A stretch of 64,000 bases of DNA from Palauibacter sp022826685 (GCF_965221685.1 NZ_OZ244907.1), one strand, 5' to 3'; counted from the first letter of the stretch, positions 33,061-43,124 are shown. Numbers and translations: made by a program. The notes: generated by a model not told the origin, from the sequence alone.

Positions 33061-35454
33061 ATGCGTGTGTTCATCCGACTCGCCACGTTCGCGGCCGCCT
33101 TCGCCTTTCCGGCCGCCCATGCCGCGGCCCAGGGGTTCGGCGGCGGCGTCGCCGTCTCGGACGGCCAGGTTCTGATCGCCGAACGGGGCGGTCCAACGTC
33201 GACCGGATACGTCTACATCTACGAGAAGGGCCCCGACGGGTGGGACGTGACCGCGACGCTCGCACCGTACGCGGCCGAGGAAGGCGGGGGCTTCGGAAGC
33301 TCGCTCTCGGTTGATGGCCACCGGATGCTGGTGGGTGCTCCCGGCACGGCCTACGTGTTCGAAAAGGACGGCGGCACCTGGAATGAAGCGGCCGCTCTGC
33401 GCCCGGCCGGCCTGCCGGAAGGGTGGGCGGTCGGCACGGGGAGGATCGCGGGAGACGTCGCGTTCGTCGCGGCCGCGGGGCGCGGCGGCCGCGGGAGTCC
33501 GACCCCCGCCGGCCGCGTCTACATCTTCGAGCGGGACGGTTCGGGCTGGAACGAAGCCGGATTCGTCGAGTCGCCGGCGGCGGAGGAGGGAGACCGCTTC
33601 GGCTTCTCGATTCTGACCGATGGCGCGGTAGCCGCGATCGGCGCGCCGGGGGCCGCGGTCGGAGAGGCCAGCCGGGCCGGGGCGGTGTACTTCTTCGCGC
33701 GCGGCGACGACGCAGCGTGGACCGCGGCGTCGGAGCCCCTGACGGCGCCCGATGCGAACGACAACGCGGGCTTCGGGAGTTCCCTCTTCGGAGAAGACAC
33801 GGAGAGCGGCTTCCGGCTGATCGTGGGCGCCCCCGGGGCACAGGGCGTGGGCGCCGCCTACGCGTTCGCGGCGGACGGGGACTCGTGGCGGCCGGAGGGA
33901 CGCCTCTATCCGCCGGTCGTGGCGGGCGGGGGGGGCCGGTTCGGCGGCGGCGGCTTTGCGACCGCGTTCGCCGCGCAGGCTGGCGAGGTCTGGATCGGCG
34001 GCTCCGGCGTCGGCGCCCGCCGCGAGGGACAGGTGCTTCGCTATGCGCGCGACGAGGACGGGGGCCTGGGGCTTGCCGGAGTGATTAATGCCTCGAATCG
34101 CGGATCCGGGGACGGATTCGGTTCGAGTCTCGCGGTCGGCGGCGATGTCGCGGTCGTCGCGGCCGGCGGCAAGGACTACCGGATGGGCACCGCCTACATC
34201 TTCGAGCGGCAGTCCGGCGAGTGGGCCGAAGCCGCCGAAGTGTGGAGCGACGCGCAGAACTACGCCGCGGTCAACGGACACGAAGTGGGCTGCGAGGAAG
34301 GGGTGTCCGCGGACTTCGACTGCAGCGAAGTGAACATCCTGTCGTTCATGCCGGTGCAGACGCTCGGGGCCAACCGGGGCACTCGCGTCAACGATGTGTG
34401 GGGCTGGACGGACCCCCGGACGGGCCGCGAGTACGCTCTCGTCGGACTCACCGACCAGGCTTCGTTCGTCGACATCACGGACGCCCAGAACCCGCGCTAC
34501 GTCGGCCGCCTGCCCATGACGGACGGGGCGCGCGGCAGCGTGTGGCGCGACATCAAGGTGTTCAGGGACCACGCCTTCATCGTCTCCGACGGCGCGGGCG
34601 AACATGGCATGCAGGTGTTCGACCTCACCCGGCTCCGCGACGTGGGAAGCGAGCCGGTCACCTTCGACGTGGATGCCCACTACGACGGGATCGCCTCGGC
34701 GCACAACATCGTGATCAACGAGGAGACGGGCTTCGCCTACAGCGTGGGGTCGAGCGGCGGGGGCGAGACGTGCGGCGGCGGCCTCCACATGATCGACATC
34801 AGCGAGCCGACGGAGCCGAGCTTCGCCGGCTGCTTCGGTCACGAGGGCACGGGGCGCCGTGGCACCGGATACTCGCACGACGCGCTCTGCCTCATCTACG
34901 ACGGGCCCGACCGCGAGCACGCCGGCAAGGAGATCTGCTTCGGCTCGAACGAGACGGACGTCTCGATCGCCGATGTCACGGACAAGGACAATCCGATCCC
35001 GCTGTCGACCGCCACCTATCCGAGCGTGGCCTATGCGCACCAGGGCTGGGTCACGGAGGATCACCGCTTCTTCTATCTCGGCGACGAACTCGACGAGATC
35101 GTGACGCCGTTCGAGGGTACGCGGACGATGATCTTCGACATCACGGACCTGGACGACCCGGTGCTCGTCCGTGAGCACTTCGGCGAGTCCACGGCGAGCG
35201 ACCACAACATGTACGTGCTCGACGACCTGCTCTATCAGTCGAACTACAACAGCGGACTCCGGATCCTGAACGTGAGCGACCCCGAGAATCCGATCGAGGT
35301 CGGCTTCCTGGATACGGTGCCCCATGCGGAGGGGCCGTCGATGGGCGGCTCGTGGAGCAACTATCCGTATTTCGCGAGCGGGACCATCATCGTGACGAGC
35401 GGCAACGAGGGCCTGTTCATGGTGAAGTACCAGAAGCCGGAGCTCGTTCCGTAA
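33061..35454 (+). CDS. Choice-of-anchor-B family exported protein (paralogue 2)
   Basis: This 797-residue protein has a signal peptide ending FPAAHAAAQ. The FG-GAP-type propeller (EGDRFGFSILTDGAVAAIGA, DGFGSSLAVGGDVAVVAAGG) occupies the first 400 residues. The conserved core follows: DCSEVNILSFMPVQ, HGMQVFDLTRLRDVG, AHNIVINEETGFAYSVGSSG, CGGGLHMIDI, AHQGWVTEDHRFFYLGDELD. The chain ends in LFMVKYQKPELVP, nearly the same as paralogue 3, with no anchor. ATG 33061 has GGGAG about nine bases upstream. The stop overlaps the next gene by one base (TAATG), so the two are coupled. Confidence 0.87.
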   Translation: MRVFIRLATFAAAFAFPAAHAAAQGFGGGVAVSDGQVLIAERGGPTSTGYVYIYEKGPDGWDVTATLAPYAAEEGGGFGSSLSVDGHRMLVGAPGTAYVFEKDGGTWNEAAALRPAGLPEGWAVGTGRIAGDVAFVAAAGRGGRGSPTPAGRVYIFERDGSGWNEAGFVESPAAEEGDRFGFSILTDGAVAAIGAPGAAVGEASRAGAVYFFARGDDAAWTAASEPLTAPDANDNAGFGSSLFGEDTESGFRLIVGAPGAQGVGAAYAFAADGDSWRPEGRLYPPVVAGGGGRFGGGGFATAFAAQAGEVWIGGSGVGARREGQVLRYARDEDGGLGLAGVINASNRGSGDGFGSSLAVGGDVAVVAAGGKDYRMGTAYIFERQSGEWAEAAEVWSDAQNYAAVNGHEVGCEEGVSADFDCSEVNILSFMPVQTLGANRGTRVNDVWGWTDPRTGREYALVGLTDQASFVDITDAQNPRYVGRLPMTDGARGSVWRDIKVFRDHAFIVSDGAGEHGMQVFDLTRLRDVGSEPVTFDVDAHYDGIASAHNIVINEETGFAYSVGSSGGGETCGGGLHMIDISEPTEPSFAGCFGHEGTGRRGTGYSHDALCLIYDGPDREHAGKEICFGSNETDVSIADVTDKDNPIPLSTATYPSVAYAHQGWVTEDHRFFYLGDELDEIVTPFEGTRTMIFDITDLDDPVLVREHFGESTASDHNMYVLDDLLYQSNYNSGLRILNVSDPENPIEVGFLDTVPHAEGPSMGGSWSNYPYFASGTIIVTSGNEGLFMVKYQKPELVP

Positions 35455-36581
35455 TGGAGATCGCAGCGCTCTTGCGACGAACTGTCAGCACCGCGTGGTC
35501 CGGCCTCCTCGCCCTGGGGATGGCCGGACTCCTGGCGGTACGGGTTGCCGCGGCGGCGGACGTGACGGCAGCCTCGGCCGAAGGTCCGTTCCTCTACGTG
35601 GCGAACCAGGAGGCGGCCGCCGTGACCGTCATCGATCTCGAGACGCACGAGGTCGTCGAGGTCATCGACCTGGAGGCCATGGGGTACGGGGCGAACGCGA
35701 AGCCGCACCACGTCGCGGTGGAGCCGGACGGATCGTTCTGGTACGTGTCGCTCATCGCGGCCAACCAGGTGCTCAAGTTCGACCGCGACAACGAACTCGT
35801 CGCCGCCGTCGAATTCGAGCGACCGGGCCTCCTCGCGCTCCACCCCTCGGAGCCGTGGCTCTTCGTGGGGCGGTCGATGGCCGCGGTGAACCCGCCGCAG
35901 CGCATCGGCCGCATCGACCGGATGTCGATGGAAGTCGAGGAATACGACGTCTTCATCCCGCGTCCGCACGCGCTGCTCGCGAGTCCCGACGGCGGGTGGG
36001 TCTACGCGGGCAGCCTGGGAGAGAACTCCGTCGTCACGGTCGAAGCGGAGAGCGGCGAGGCGGAGTTGCTCAGGCTTCCCGGTTCCGGGGCGATGCCCCA
36101 CGTCCTGGTGCAATACGCGATCTCCCCGGACGGCGAGACGCTCGTCGCGACGGCCGAGATGACCGCCAAGCTCCTCGTATTCGACGTCGCGGAGCCGACG
36201 GCGCCGAAGCTCGTGGGGGAGCTGGACGTCGGGGCGCGGCCGTGGCACCCGAGCTGGTCGGCGGACGGGCGCTGGATCTGGTTCGGCAACCTGGGGGCGA
36301 ACGAGGTCACGCTCGTCGACACGTCCGACTGGTCCGTGGCCGCCGTGATCCGGGGCGAAGGCCTCGCGGAACCGCACGGCAGCGTGCTCTCCCCGGACGG
36401 ATCCCGACTGTACGTGGCGAACCGGAACGAGACCGGCTCCTACGAGTCGTCGGACCGGATGGGATACGACGCGCCCGGCGGCACGGTCGTCGTCATCGAC
36501 ACCGCGACCCGGGAGATCGTCGACGTCATCGAGACACCGCCCTACGCGTCGGGCATCGGTCTCGCCTCCAGCCCGCGCTGA
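35454..36581 (+). CDS. Exported YVTN-type beta-propeller protein
   Basis: This 375-residue protein has a signal peptide (WSGLLALGMAGLLAVRVAAAA) and a single seven-bladed YVTN/surface-antigen-like propeller: LYVANQEAAAVTVIDLETHE, HHVAVEPDGSFWYVSLIAAN, ALLASPDGGWVYAGSLGENS, YAISPDGETLVATAEMTAKL and SVLSPDGSRLYVANRNE. No enzyme motif is visible; such propellers usually bind partners or ligands outside the cell. Its ATG overlaps the stop of the choice-of-anchor-B gene, and the next VCBS lipoprotein gene begins 13 bases after its stop, so it sits inside an operon. Confidence 0.85.
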   Translation: MEIAALLRRTVSTAWSGLLALGMAGLLAVRVAAAADVTAASAEGPFLYVANQEAAAVTVIDLETHEVVEVIDLEAMGYGANAKPHHVAVEPDGSFWYVSLIAANQVLKFDRDNELVAAVEFERPGLLALHPSEPWLFVGRSMAAVNPPQRIGRIDRMSMEVEEYDVFIPRPHALLASPDGGWVYAGSLGENSVVTVEAESGEAELLRLPGSGAMPHVLVQYAISPDGETLVATAEMTAKLLVFDVAEPTAPKLVGELDVGARPWHPSWSADGRWIWFGNLGANEVTLVDTSDWSVAAVIRGEGLAEPHGSVLSPDGSRLYVANRNETGSYESSDRMGYDAPGGTVVVIDTATREIVDVIETPPYASGIGLASSPR

Positions 36582-36594
36582 GGACTCCGGCGAC

Positions 36595-38517
36595 GTGAGC
36601 CGCATGGCCGGACCCCGGAGCCGGCGGGCCGCGCCGGCCGCGCTGACCGCGGCGCTCCTCGCGGCGGGCTGCGCCTCGGGCGGCGTGGGTCCGGGAGAGC
36701 TGGCGCCGGAGCGCCCGGCCGACGGCGAAACCGGATTCGTCCGCGCCGTCACCCCCTTTCCGGTGTTCGACGAGTCCGGGAACGCGTACGAAATCCCCTT
36801 CCTCGGCGGCTTCAACGTCCCGCGCCCGCAGTGGGTGGATATCGACGGGGATGGCGACCTCGACCTCTTCGTGCAGGAGACGACGGATCGCCTGCTGTTC
36901 TTCGAGCGCGAAGACACGCCGGACGGACGGCGCCACACCTGGCGGCCGGATGCGTACTCGGACCTCGAGGTCGGAGAGTGGTTCCGCTTCGTCGATGTCG
37001 ACGCGGACGGAGACCGGGACCTCCTCGCGGAGTCCCCTTTCAGCTACATGAAGCTCTACAGGAACACGGGGACGGCGGGCGGGGCCGTATTCGAACTCAT
37101 CGCGGACACCCTTCGCGACACGCGCGGGGAGGCGATCTTCTCGGATCGCCAGAACATCCCCAATGCGGCGGACATCGACTGCGACGGGCGTCTCGACCTC
37201 TTCATCGGCCGCCTCGTGGGGACGGTCACGCGCTACGAGGCGACGGGCGAGATCGGCGCGAACGCCTCGCCCTTCCGGCACATCACGGACCGCTTCGAGG
37301 ACATCGAGATCGTCGCCGACCCGGCGGCGGCCGGGGGCGTGCCGCCCTTCGACGGCCCGGATGCGGGCGGGCCCTTCCCCACCCTGCACGGGGCGAACAC
37401 GATGGCGCTCGCCGACTACGACGCGGACGGCGACACGGACATGTTCTGGGGCGACTTCTTCGAGGCCGGGCTCCTCCTGATCGAGAACGCGGGCTCGTGC
37501 GAAGCTCCGAACCTCCGCGTGGAGCCGCGTCCCTTCCCCCTCGAAGACCCGATCCGGACGAGCGGCTACAACGCCCCGACCTTCGGCGACTACGACGGCG
37601 ACGGCGACCTCGACCTGCTCATGGGCGTGCTCGGCGGCGCCTACAACGCGAATACGACGACCGCCGACAACCTCATGCTCTTCTCGCAGGAGTCCGATGG
37701 CGGCTTCGAGCTTCGGACGCGCCGCTTCATCTCGCAGATCGACGTGGGCAGCGAGAGCGTGGCCTCGCTCGTGGATCTCGATGGCGACGGCGATCTCGAC
37801 ATGCTCCTCGGCAACAAGATCGACCCCGGGGACCTGTCGAACTCGCGCGTCTTCCTGTTCGAGAACGAGGGGAGCGGGACGCAGCCGGCCTTCCGCCGGA
37901 CGGGCGAGTTCGAGTTGCCGGGCGCCTACCACAACGCGCCGGCCTTCGGCGACCTGGACGCGGACGGCGACCTCGACCTGCTGCTCGGCACCTGGCGCGA
38001 CGAGATCCGCTACGTGCGGAACGAGGGGTCCGCCACGGAACCCCACCTCACGCTCGTGGACTCGGCGTTCGTCGAGATCACGCGCGGGAGCAACGCCACG
38101 CCCGCGCTCGGCGACCTCGATGGCGATGGCGATCTCGACCTCATCATCGGGGAATCCTCGGGAGCGCTGAACTACTACGAGAACGTCGGCTCCGCGGCGG
38201 AGCCGAGCTTCGAATTCGTAAGCGACGAGTACGCGGAGATCGACATCGGCCGGCGGAGTTTCCCGAAGCTCCTGGACCACGACGGGGACGGCGACCTGGA
38301 CCTCATCGTCGGTACGGAATCCGACGGGATCCGCTACTTCCGGAACGATGGGAGTCCCGCGGCCCCGAACTTCGTCGAGGCCGACGGCGGGTTCCCCACC
38401 GCGGACGATCTGCCGCTGTTCGCGACGCCGGAGTTCGGGGATCTGGACGGGGACGGCGACCTCGATCTCGTCGTCGGCGCCGCCGGGGGCGGCATCTACT
38501 ACTTCGAACGACGTTGA
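36595..38517 (+). CDS. VCBS-repeat lipoprotein
   Basis: This 640-residue protein has a lipoprotein signal (AAPAALTAALLAAGCASGG, lipobox AAGC). Nearly the whole mature chain is VCBS repeats with calcium-type loops: DIDGDGDLDLFVQE, DVDADGDRDLLAES, DYDADGDTDMFWG, DYDGDGDLDLLMGV, DLDADGDLDLLLGT, DLDGDGDLDLIIGE and DHDGDGDLDLIVG. At least nine repeats suggest a seven-bladed integrin-like propeller. No C-terminal domain follows. The start may be GTG 36595 or ATG 36604. Probably lipid-anchored outside the cytoplasm; partner unknown. Confidence 0.85.
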   Translation: MSRMAGPRSRRAAPAALTAALLAAGCASGGVGPGELAPERPADGETGFVRAVTPFPVFDESGNAYEIPFLGGFNVPRPQWVDIDGDGDLDLFVQETTDRLLFFEREDTPDGRRHTWRPDAYSDLEVGEWFRFVDVDADGDRDLLAESPFSYMKLYRNTGTAGGAVFELIADTLRDTRGEAIFSDRQNIPNAADIDCDGRLDLFIGRLVGTVTRYEATGEIGANASPFRHITDRFEDIEIVADPAAAGGVPPFDGPDAGGPFPTLHGANTMALADYDADGDTDMFWGDFFEAGLLLIENAGSCEAPNLRVEPRPFPLEDPIRTSGYNAPTFGDYDGDGDLDLLMGVLGGAYNANTTTADNLMLFSQESDGGFELRTRRFISQIDVGSESVASLVDLDGDGDLDMLLGNKIDPGDLSNSRVFLFENEGSGTQPAFRRTGEFELPGAYHNAPAFGDLDADGDLDLLLGTWRDEIRYVRNEGSATEPHLTLVDSAFVEITRGSNATPALGDLDGDGDLDLIIGESSGALNYYENVGSAAEPSFEFVSDEYAEIDIGRRSFPKLLDHDGDGDLDLIVGTESDGIRYFRNDGSPAAPNFVEADGGFPTADDLPLFATPEFGDLDGDGDLDLVVGAAGGGIYYFERR

Positions 38518-38540
38518 ATCCCGCACAAAGGATGTACCTG

Positions 38541-41000
38541 ATGAATAGAACGGGGAGCTTCTTCGCCGCGGCCGTCTGCGGACTGCTGTTCGTGCCCGCG
38601 GTCGCCGCCCAGCAGTTCGGCGAGACCGTCGTGCTCAGCGAGGACCGGATCGTCGTCAGCGAGCCGATCGACCCGAGTGCGGCACCCGCCGAGTCGGCGC
38701 CGCGCTCGCTGTACGTGTACGAACGCGGTGACGATGGCTGGACGCAGACCGGGACGCTTCGCGCCCCCGAACACGACGGTCCCGACTACTTCGGCCGCTT
38801 CGTCGTCGCCGACGGCGACCGGCTGCTCGTGGGAGCGACGGCCCTCGACGAGGACGGCGACGGCGAGAGCGACGGCAGCGTCCTCGTCTTCCGCGAGGCC
38901 GGCGACGGTTGGGAATTCGAGCGCTACCTGCGCCCCGAGAGCGTGCCGCTCGGGTCTTCCTTCGGTCGCTTCGCGGCGCTGGCGGGCGACCTTCTCGTGG
39001 TGACGGCCCTCGGCTACGAGGGGACCGGCGGCGCCTGGGTGTTCGAACGCGGCGCCGACGGCGAGTGGATCGAGCAGGGGATCCTCACGCCGTCGGATCC
39101 CGATCCCCAGCAGGAGTTCTTCGGCTGGGGCGTGCACACGGACGGTGAGCGCGTCATCGTCGGCGCCTTCGCCGGCCCGCAGCTTCCCGGCGCCGCGTAT
39201 GTGTTCGGGCGCGACGAGAGCGGGACGTGGGTGCAGGAGGCGCGGCTCGGGCTCACCGGAGACGAGGCCCAGCCCGGCGCCGCGGTCGCACTCGACCGCG
39301 CCCCCACGATCTCGGTCGGCGTCGATGGAGACCACGCGATGCTGGGCCTCCCCGGCCTGGACGAGGGCGCGGGCGCGGTCCTCCTCTACGAGCGGCTCTC
39401 GACGGGCGACTGGGTGCGGAGTGGATCGCTGGCGGCGTTCGACCGCCAGCCCGGCGCGGGGTTCGGGGCGTCCTTCACCTCGCACGACGGGGGGCTCTGG
39501 GTCGCCGCCCCCGGCGCGGACCTGTTCGGCGCCATCTACGCCTTCGCGTGGGATGCCGAGGCGGGGCGCTTCGGTTCCGCGGCTAAAATCAATGCGGGCG
39601 CGGGCACCGATGCGGGTGACGGGTTCGGCATCTCCGTCGCCGCGGCGGGCGATCTGGCGGTCGTCGGACAGCCGTGGGACGACGGGTCGATGGGGTCGAC
39701 GGTCGTATTCGAGCGCCGGGACGGGCGGTGGGCCGAGACGGCGAAGATTTTCATCGCCGAGGAACGCCGTCCGCTGGCGACGCTCGCCGAAGTGGAGTGT
39801 GGCGAGGACGGCATGGCCGACCAGTTCACCTGCGACCAGGTCGACGTGCTCTCGTTCCTGCCGCTCGACGCGATCGGGGGAACGGACCGCGGCATCGAGA
39901 CGAACGACGTATGGGGATGGACGGACCCGCAGACGGGCCGCGAATACGCGATCGTCGGCCGCACCGACGGCACGGCGTTCATCGACATCTCCAACCCGGA
40001 AGCGCCCGCGTATCTGGGCAGCCTGCCGAAGACGGCCGGGTCGATCACGAACTCGTGGCGTGACGTCAAGGTGTACGCGGACCACGCGTTCGTCGTCGCC
40101 GACGGCGCGGGCCGGCACGGGATGCAGGTGTTCGATCTCACGCGGCTCCGCGACGTGCGCGACGCGCCGGTCGAGTTCGACGCCGATGCCCTGTACGACG
40201 GGATCGCGAGTTCCCACAACATCGTCATCAACGAGGAGACCGGCACCGCGTACAGCGTGGGGTCGAACGGGGGCGGCGAGACGTGCGGCGGCGGTCTCCA
40301 CATGATCGACGTCCGCGAGCCGAAGGATCCCCGCTTCATCGGCTGCTTCGCCGACGACGGGACGCGATACCAGGGCCGGGGGTATACGCACGACGCGCAG
40401 TGCGTGAACTACCGGGGACCCGACGCGGAACACCTCGGCAAGGAGATCTGCTTCGGGGCCAACGAGAGCTATCTCTCGATCGCCGACGTGACCGACCCGG
40501 AGAATCCCGCCTCGCTCGCAACCCAGAACTACCCGGCCGTCGCATACGCCCATCAGGGCTGGCTCACCGAAGACCACCGGTACTTCTATCAGAACGACGA
40601 GGGCGACGAGATGGCGTCGGTCGGTGCGGCGACACAGGCCGGGACCGAGCCGGACATGCGGGGCACGCGCACGCTCGTCTGGGACGTGTCGGATCTCGAC
40701 GATCCGGTGTTGGTCAACGAGCACTTCGGGGAGACGTTCACGATCGACCACAACCTCTACATCGTCGGCGATCTCATGTACCAGTCGAACTACGTGAGCG
40801 GGCTGCGCGTACTCGACATCAGCGACCGCGAGAACCCGCGCGAGGTCGGCTTCTTCGACACCGTGCCGTGGGACGAGTCGGTCGTGTTCGACGGCTCGTG
40901 GTCGAACTACCCGTTCTTCGCGAGCGGGACGATCGTCGTGTCGAGCGGCAAGGAGGGTGTGTTCTTCCTCAAGTACCGCCGGCCGGAACTGGTGCCCTGA
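38541..41000 (+). CDS. Choice-of-anchor-B family exported protein (paralogue 3)
   Basis: This 819-residue protein has a signal peptide ending VPAVAAQ. The propeller half (DYFGRFVVADGDRLLVGATA, DGFGISVAAAGDLAVVGQPW) is followed by the conserved half (CDQVDVLSFLPLDAI, HGMQVFDLTRLRDVRD, SHNIVINEETGTAYSVGSNG, CGGGLHMIDVREP, AHQGWLTEDHRYFYQNDEGD). It resembles paralogue 2 throughout and ends VFFLKYRRPELVP. ATG 38541 is chosen because AAAGGA lies eight bases upstream; the in-frame ATG at 38532 has no room for a ribosome site. The duplicate probably arose from paralogue 2 within this cluster. Confidence 0.87.
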   Translation: MNRTGSFFAAAVCGLLFVPAVAAQQFGETVVLSEDRIVVSEPIDPSAAPAESAPRSLYVYERGDDGWTQTGTLRAPEHDGPDYFGRFVVADGDRLLVGATALDEDGDGESDGSVLVFREAGDGWEFERYLRPESVPLGSSFGRFAALAGDLLVVTALGYEGTGGAWVFERGADGEWIEQGILTPSDPDPQQEFFGWGVHTDGERVIVGAFAGPQLPGAAYVFGRDESGTWVQEARLGLTGDEAQPGAAVALDRAPTISVGVDGDHAMLGLPGLDEGAGAVLLYERLSTGDWVRSGSLAAFDRQPGAGFGASFTSHDGGLWVAAPGADLFGAIYAFAWDAEAGRFGSAAKINAGAGTDAGDGFGISVAAAGDLAVVGQPWDDGSMGSTVVFERRDGRWAETAKIFIAEERRPLATLAEVECGEDGMADQFTCDQVDVLSFLPLDAIGGTDRGIETNDVWGWTDPQTGREYAIVGRTDGTAFIDISNPEAPAYLGSLPKTAGSITNSWRDVKVYADHAFVVADGAGRHGMQVFDLTRLRDVRDAPVEFDADALYDGIASSHNIVINEETGTAYSVGSNGGGETCGGGLHMIDVREPKDPRFIGCFADDGTRYQGRGYTHDAQCVNYRGPDAEHLGKEICFGANESYLSIADVTDPENPASLATQNYPAVAYAHQGWLTEDHRYFYQNDEGDEMASVGAATQAGTEPDMRGTRTLVWDVSDLDDPVLVNEHFGETFTIDHNLYIVGDLMYQSNYVSGLRVLDISDRENPREVGFFDTVPWDESVVFDGSWSNYPFFASGTIVVSSGKEGVFFLKYRRPELVP

Positions 41001-41056
41001 GACGCTCGGCGGATCCGCGCGCGCCGGCCGCCCGGCACGTCGGGGCGCGGAAGCAT

Positions 41057-42271
41057 GTGGCCGCCCGTCCGCTCCGCCTGCGCGGCCTCGCCCTCCTGAC
41101 TGGCGCGGCCGGCTGGGCGGCGTGGGCGGCCGCAGGCTGTTCGGACGGCACCCTGGACTCCACTCCGCCTGTGCCAGCGCCGCCAAGGCTTCCGCCAATC
41201 GCCGGCTTCGAACTGGCGGCGAACGAAGTCCTGACCGGACTCTCCCATCCGGTGTTCCTCGCCGCCCCGCCCAGCGACCCGAGACTCTTCGTCGTCGAGC
41301 AGACGGGCCGCATCCGCATCTCGAACGCGGACGGGCAACTCCTCGACGCCCCCTTCCTCGACCTTTCGGGCCGCGTGGGCACGGCCCCCGAAGGCGGCCT
41401 CCTCACGATGGCCTTCCACCCGCGGTACGCGGACAACGGCCAGGTCTTCGTCTACTACACCGACACGGGAGACGACACGGTGGTCGAACGCTACACCGTC
41501 TCGGGGGACCCCGACCGTCTCGACCCGGGCTCCGCAAAGCGGATCCTCGCGCTCACCCAGCGGCGCCGGAACCACAACGGCGGGATGCTGCAGTTCGGGC
41601 CTGACGGAATGCTGTACATCTTTCTCGGCGACGAGGGCGGGGCGGGCGATCCGTTCGGCAACGGACAGAATCCGGAGACGCTGCACGGTTCGATCCTCCG
41701 CATCGACGTGGACGGGGGCGACCCGTACGGGATCCCGGACGACAACCCCTTCGCCGGAGAGGACGGCGCGCGAGGCGAGATCTGGGCCATCGGCGTCCGG
41801 AATCCGTGGCGCTCGACCTTCGACTTCGCGGGCAACGTCCTCTACGTGGCGGACGTGGGCCAGAACGAACGCGAGGAAATCAACGCGGTGCCGGCGGGGG
41901 AGGCGGGCGTGAATTACGGCTGGAACACGATGGAGGGATCCGCCTGTTACCAGAGTTCCGGGTGCGACATGTCGGGTCTCACGCTGCCCGTCGTCGAGTA
42001 CATCCACGACGGCAACGTCTGTTCGGTGACCGGAGGATACGTGTATCGCGGGTCACAGCTCCCCGAGATCGCGGGGCACTACTTCTACTCGGATTTCTGC
42101 ACCGGCTTTCTGCGGAGCTTCCGCCTCGATGGCGGTCGGGCGACGGACGAGAGACGCTGGAACGTGGGAAGTCTCGGGGCGGTGTCCTCCTTCGGCGTCG
42201 ACGGCTCCGGAGAACTCTACGTCGTGAATCTCACCGGCTCCGTGTCCCGCCTGGAGCGCCGCCAGCCGTAG
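41057..42271 (+). CDS. PQQ-dependent sugar dehydrogenase-like lipoprotein
   Basis: From GTG 41057 the 404-residue product has a lipoprotein signal (LLTGAAGWAAWAAAGCSDG). The mature part is the glucose/sorbosone-dehydrogenase propeller: GLSHPVFLAAPPSDPRLFVV, LLTMAFHPRYADNGQVFVYY, RRRNHNGGMLQFGPDGMLYI, LGDEGGAGDPFGNGQNPETL, GSILRIDVDGGDP, IGVRNPWRSTFD, VADVGQNEREEIN. The H in NHNGG and the R in RNPWR lie where the soluble glucose dehydrogenase binds PQQ and substrate. A secreted sugar-oxidising role is plausible; many relatives lack proven activity. It is the last gene of the plus-strand exported-protein run. Confidence 0.85.
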   Translation: MAARPLRLRGLALLTGAAGWAAWAAAGCSDGTLDSTPPVPAPPRLPPIAGFELAANEVLTGLSHPVFLAAPPSDPRLFVVEQTGRIRISNADGQLLDAPFLDLSGRVGTAPEGGLLTMAFHPRYADNGQVFVYYTDTGDDTVVERYTVSGDPDRLDPGSAKRILALTQRRRNHNGGMLQFGPDGMLYIFLGDEGGAGDPFGNGQNPETLHGSILRIDVDGGDPYGIPDDNPFAGEDGARGEIWAIGVRNPWRSTFDFAGNVLYVADVGQNEREEINAVPAGEAGVNYGWNTMEGSACYQSSGCDMSGLTLPVVEYIHDGNVCSVTGGYVYRGSQLPEIAGHYFYSDFCTGFLRSFRLDGGRATDERRWNVGSLGAVSSFGVDGSGELYVVNLTGSVSRLERRQP

Positions 42272-42314
42272 CGGCCCGGGTCGGGTCGCGGCATCCGGCG
42301 GCCAGCGGCGAGTT

Positions 42315-43124
42315 CTAGACTCTGAACGTCAGCCCCAACTGGAAGAGCACGAAGTCGACATCGGAGGCGACGGGCGAGAACGAACTCCCGCCGAAGCCGT
42401 CCTCTACGATGCTCCCGGGCACGAGGTACTCCGTGCGGCCGTGCCTCCGGTATTGGACTTCCAGCCTCAGCACTCCCGGTTTGGCGGACCGGCTGATCGG
42501 GATCGCGAGCCCGCAGCCGAAGCCGTACGCGGCGCGCACGTCATCGAAGTTCACCGTCGTCCCGTAATCGGGCGATTCGTAGAGCTCCCAGCCGCGCTCG
42601 ACGGAGCTGACCGTGAAGAAATAGCCGAGCCCGGCGAAGCCGTTCACGTAGGGCTGGACGGGGCCGTACGGCAGACGGATCTCGGGGCCGAGGCCCACGT
42701 AGCCCACGTTGTTGCGCGTGACGATATCCGTCAGGATCCGGTCCGTCACCGAGAATACGGGGACGCCAAGCGTCTCCGACCCGTAGTTCACGTAGCCGGC
42801 ATCGAACCGGACCCGGAAGGCGGGGGAATCCTCGAAGCCGAGCAAAGCGGTGAGCGCCGCCCCGAAACCGTCGTTGACGAACGAACTGAATTGCCCCTGC
42901 GGCGCCATGACGGAGAAGGTGCCGCCCAGATCCCACTGCGTCCCGTTTCCGCCTGAAGACGGATCCCCGGACGGTTGGCCCTTGAAGGGTCCGCCGGGGA
43001 CCTGCGCCGCCGCGTCTGCGGGCCCCAGCGCCCCAAGCGCCGCCAGTGCCCCGATCGCCGCCAGCGCGACGAGACCGACCCCGAGGGCGCGCCTGTTCCG
43101 ATTCGGCATCCGTGTACGCGTCAT
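42315..43124 (-). CDS. Outer-membrane beta-barrel protein
   Basis: This 269-residue protein has a long signal peptide (RRALGVGLVALAAIGALAAL ... AAAQ). Alternating strands such as FRVRFDAGYVNYGSE, PYVNGFAGLGYFFTVSSV, YGFGCGLAIPISRS and VLRLEVQYRRHG, ending in the aromatic terminal strand DFVLFQLGLTFRV, suggest an 8-10-stranded porin-like barrel of the OmpA/OMP_b-brl type. The start ATG 43124 is preceded by GGGAGCGGGAC. It is convergent with the sugar-dehydrogenase-like gene. Function unknown. Confidence 0.8.
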   Translation of the reverse strand: MTRTRMPNRNRRALGVGLVALAAIGALAALGALGPADAAAQVPGGPFKGQPSGDPSSGGNGTQWDLGGTFSVMAPQGQFSSFVNDGFGAALTALLGFEDSPAFRVRFDAGYVNYGSETLGVPVFSVTDRILTDIVTRNNVGYVGLGPEIRLPYGPVQPYVNGFAGLGYFFTVSSVERGWELYESPDYGTTVNFDDVRAAYGFGCGLAIPISRSAKPGVLRLEVQYRRHGRTEYLVPGSIVEDGFGGSSFSPVASDVDFVLFQLGLTFRV

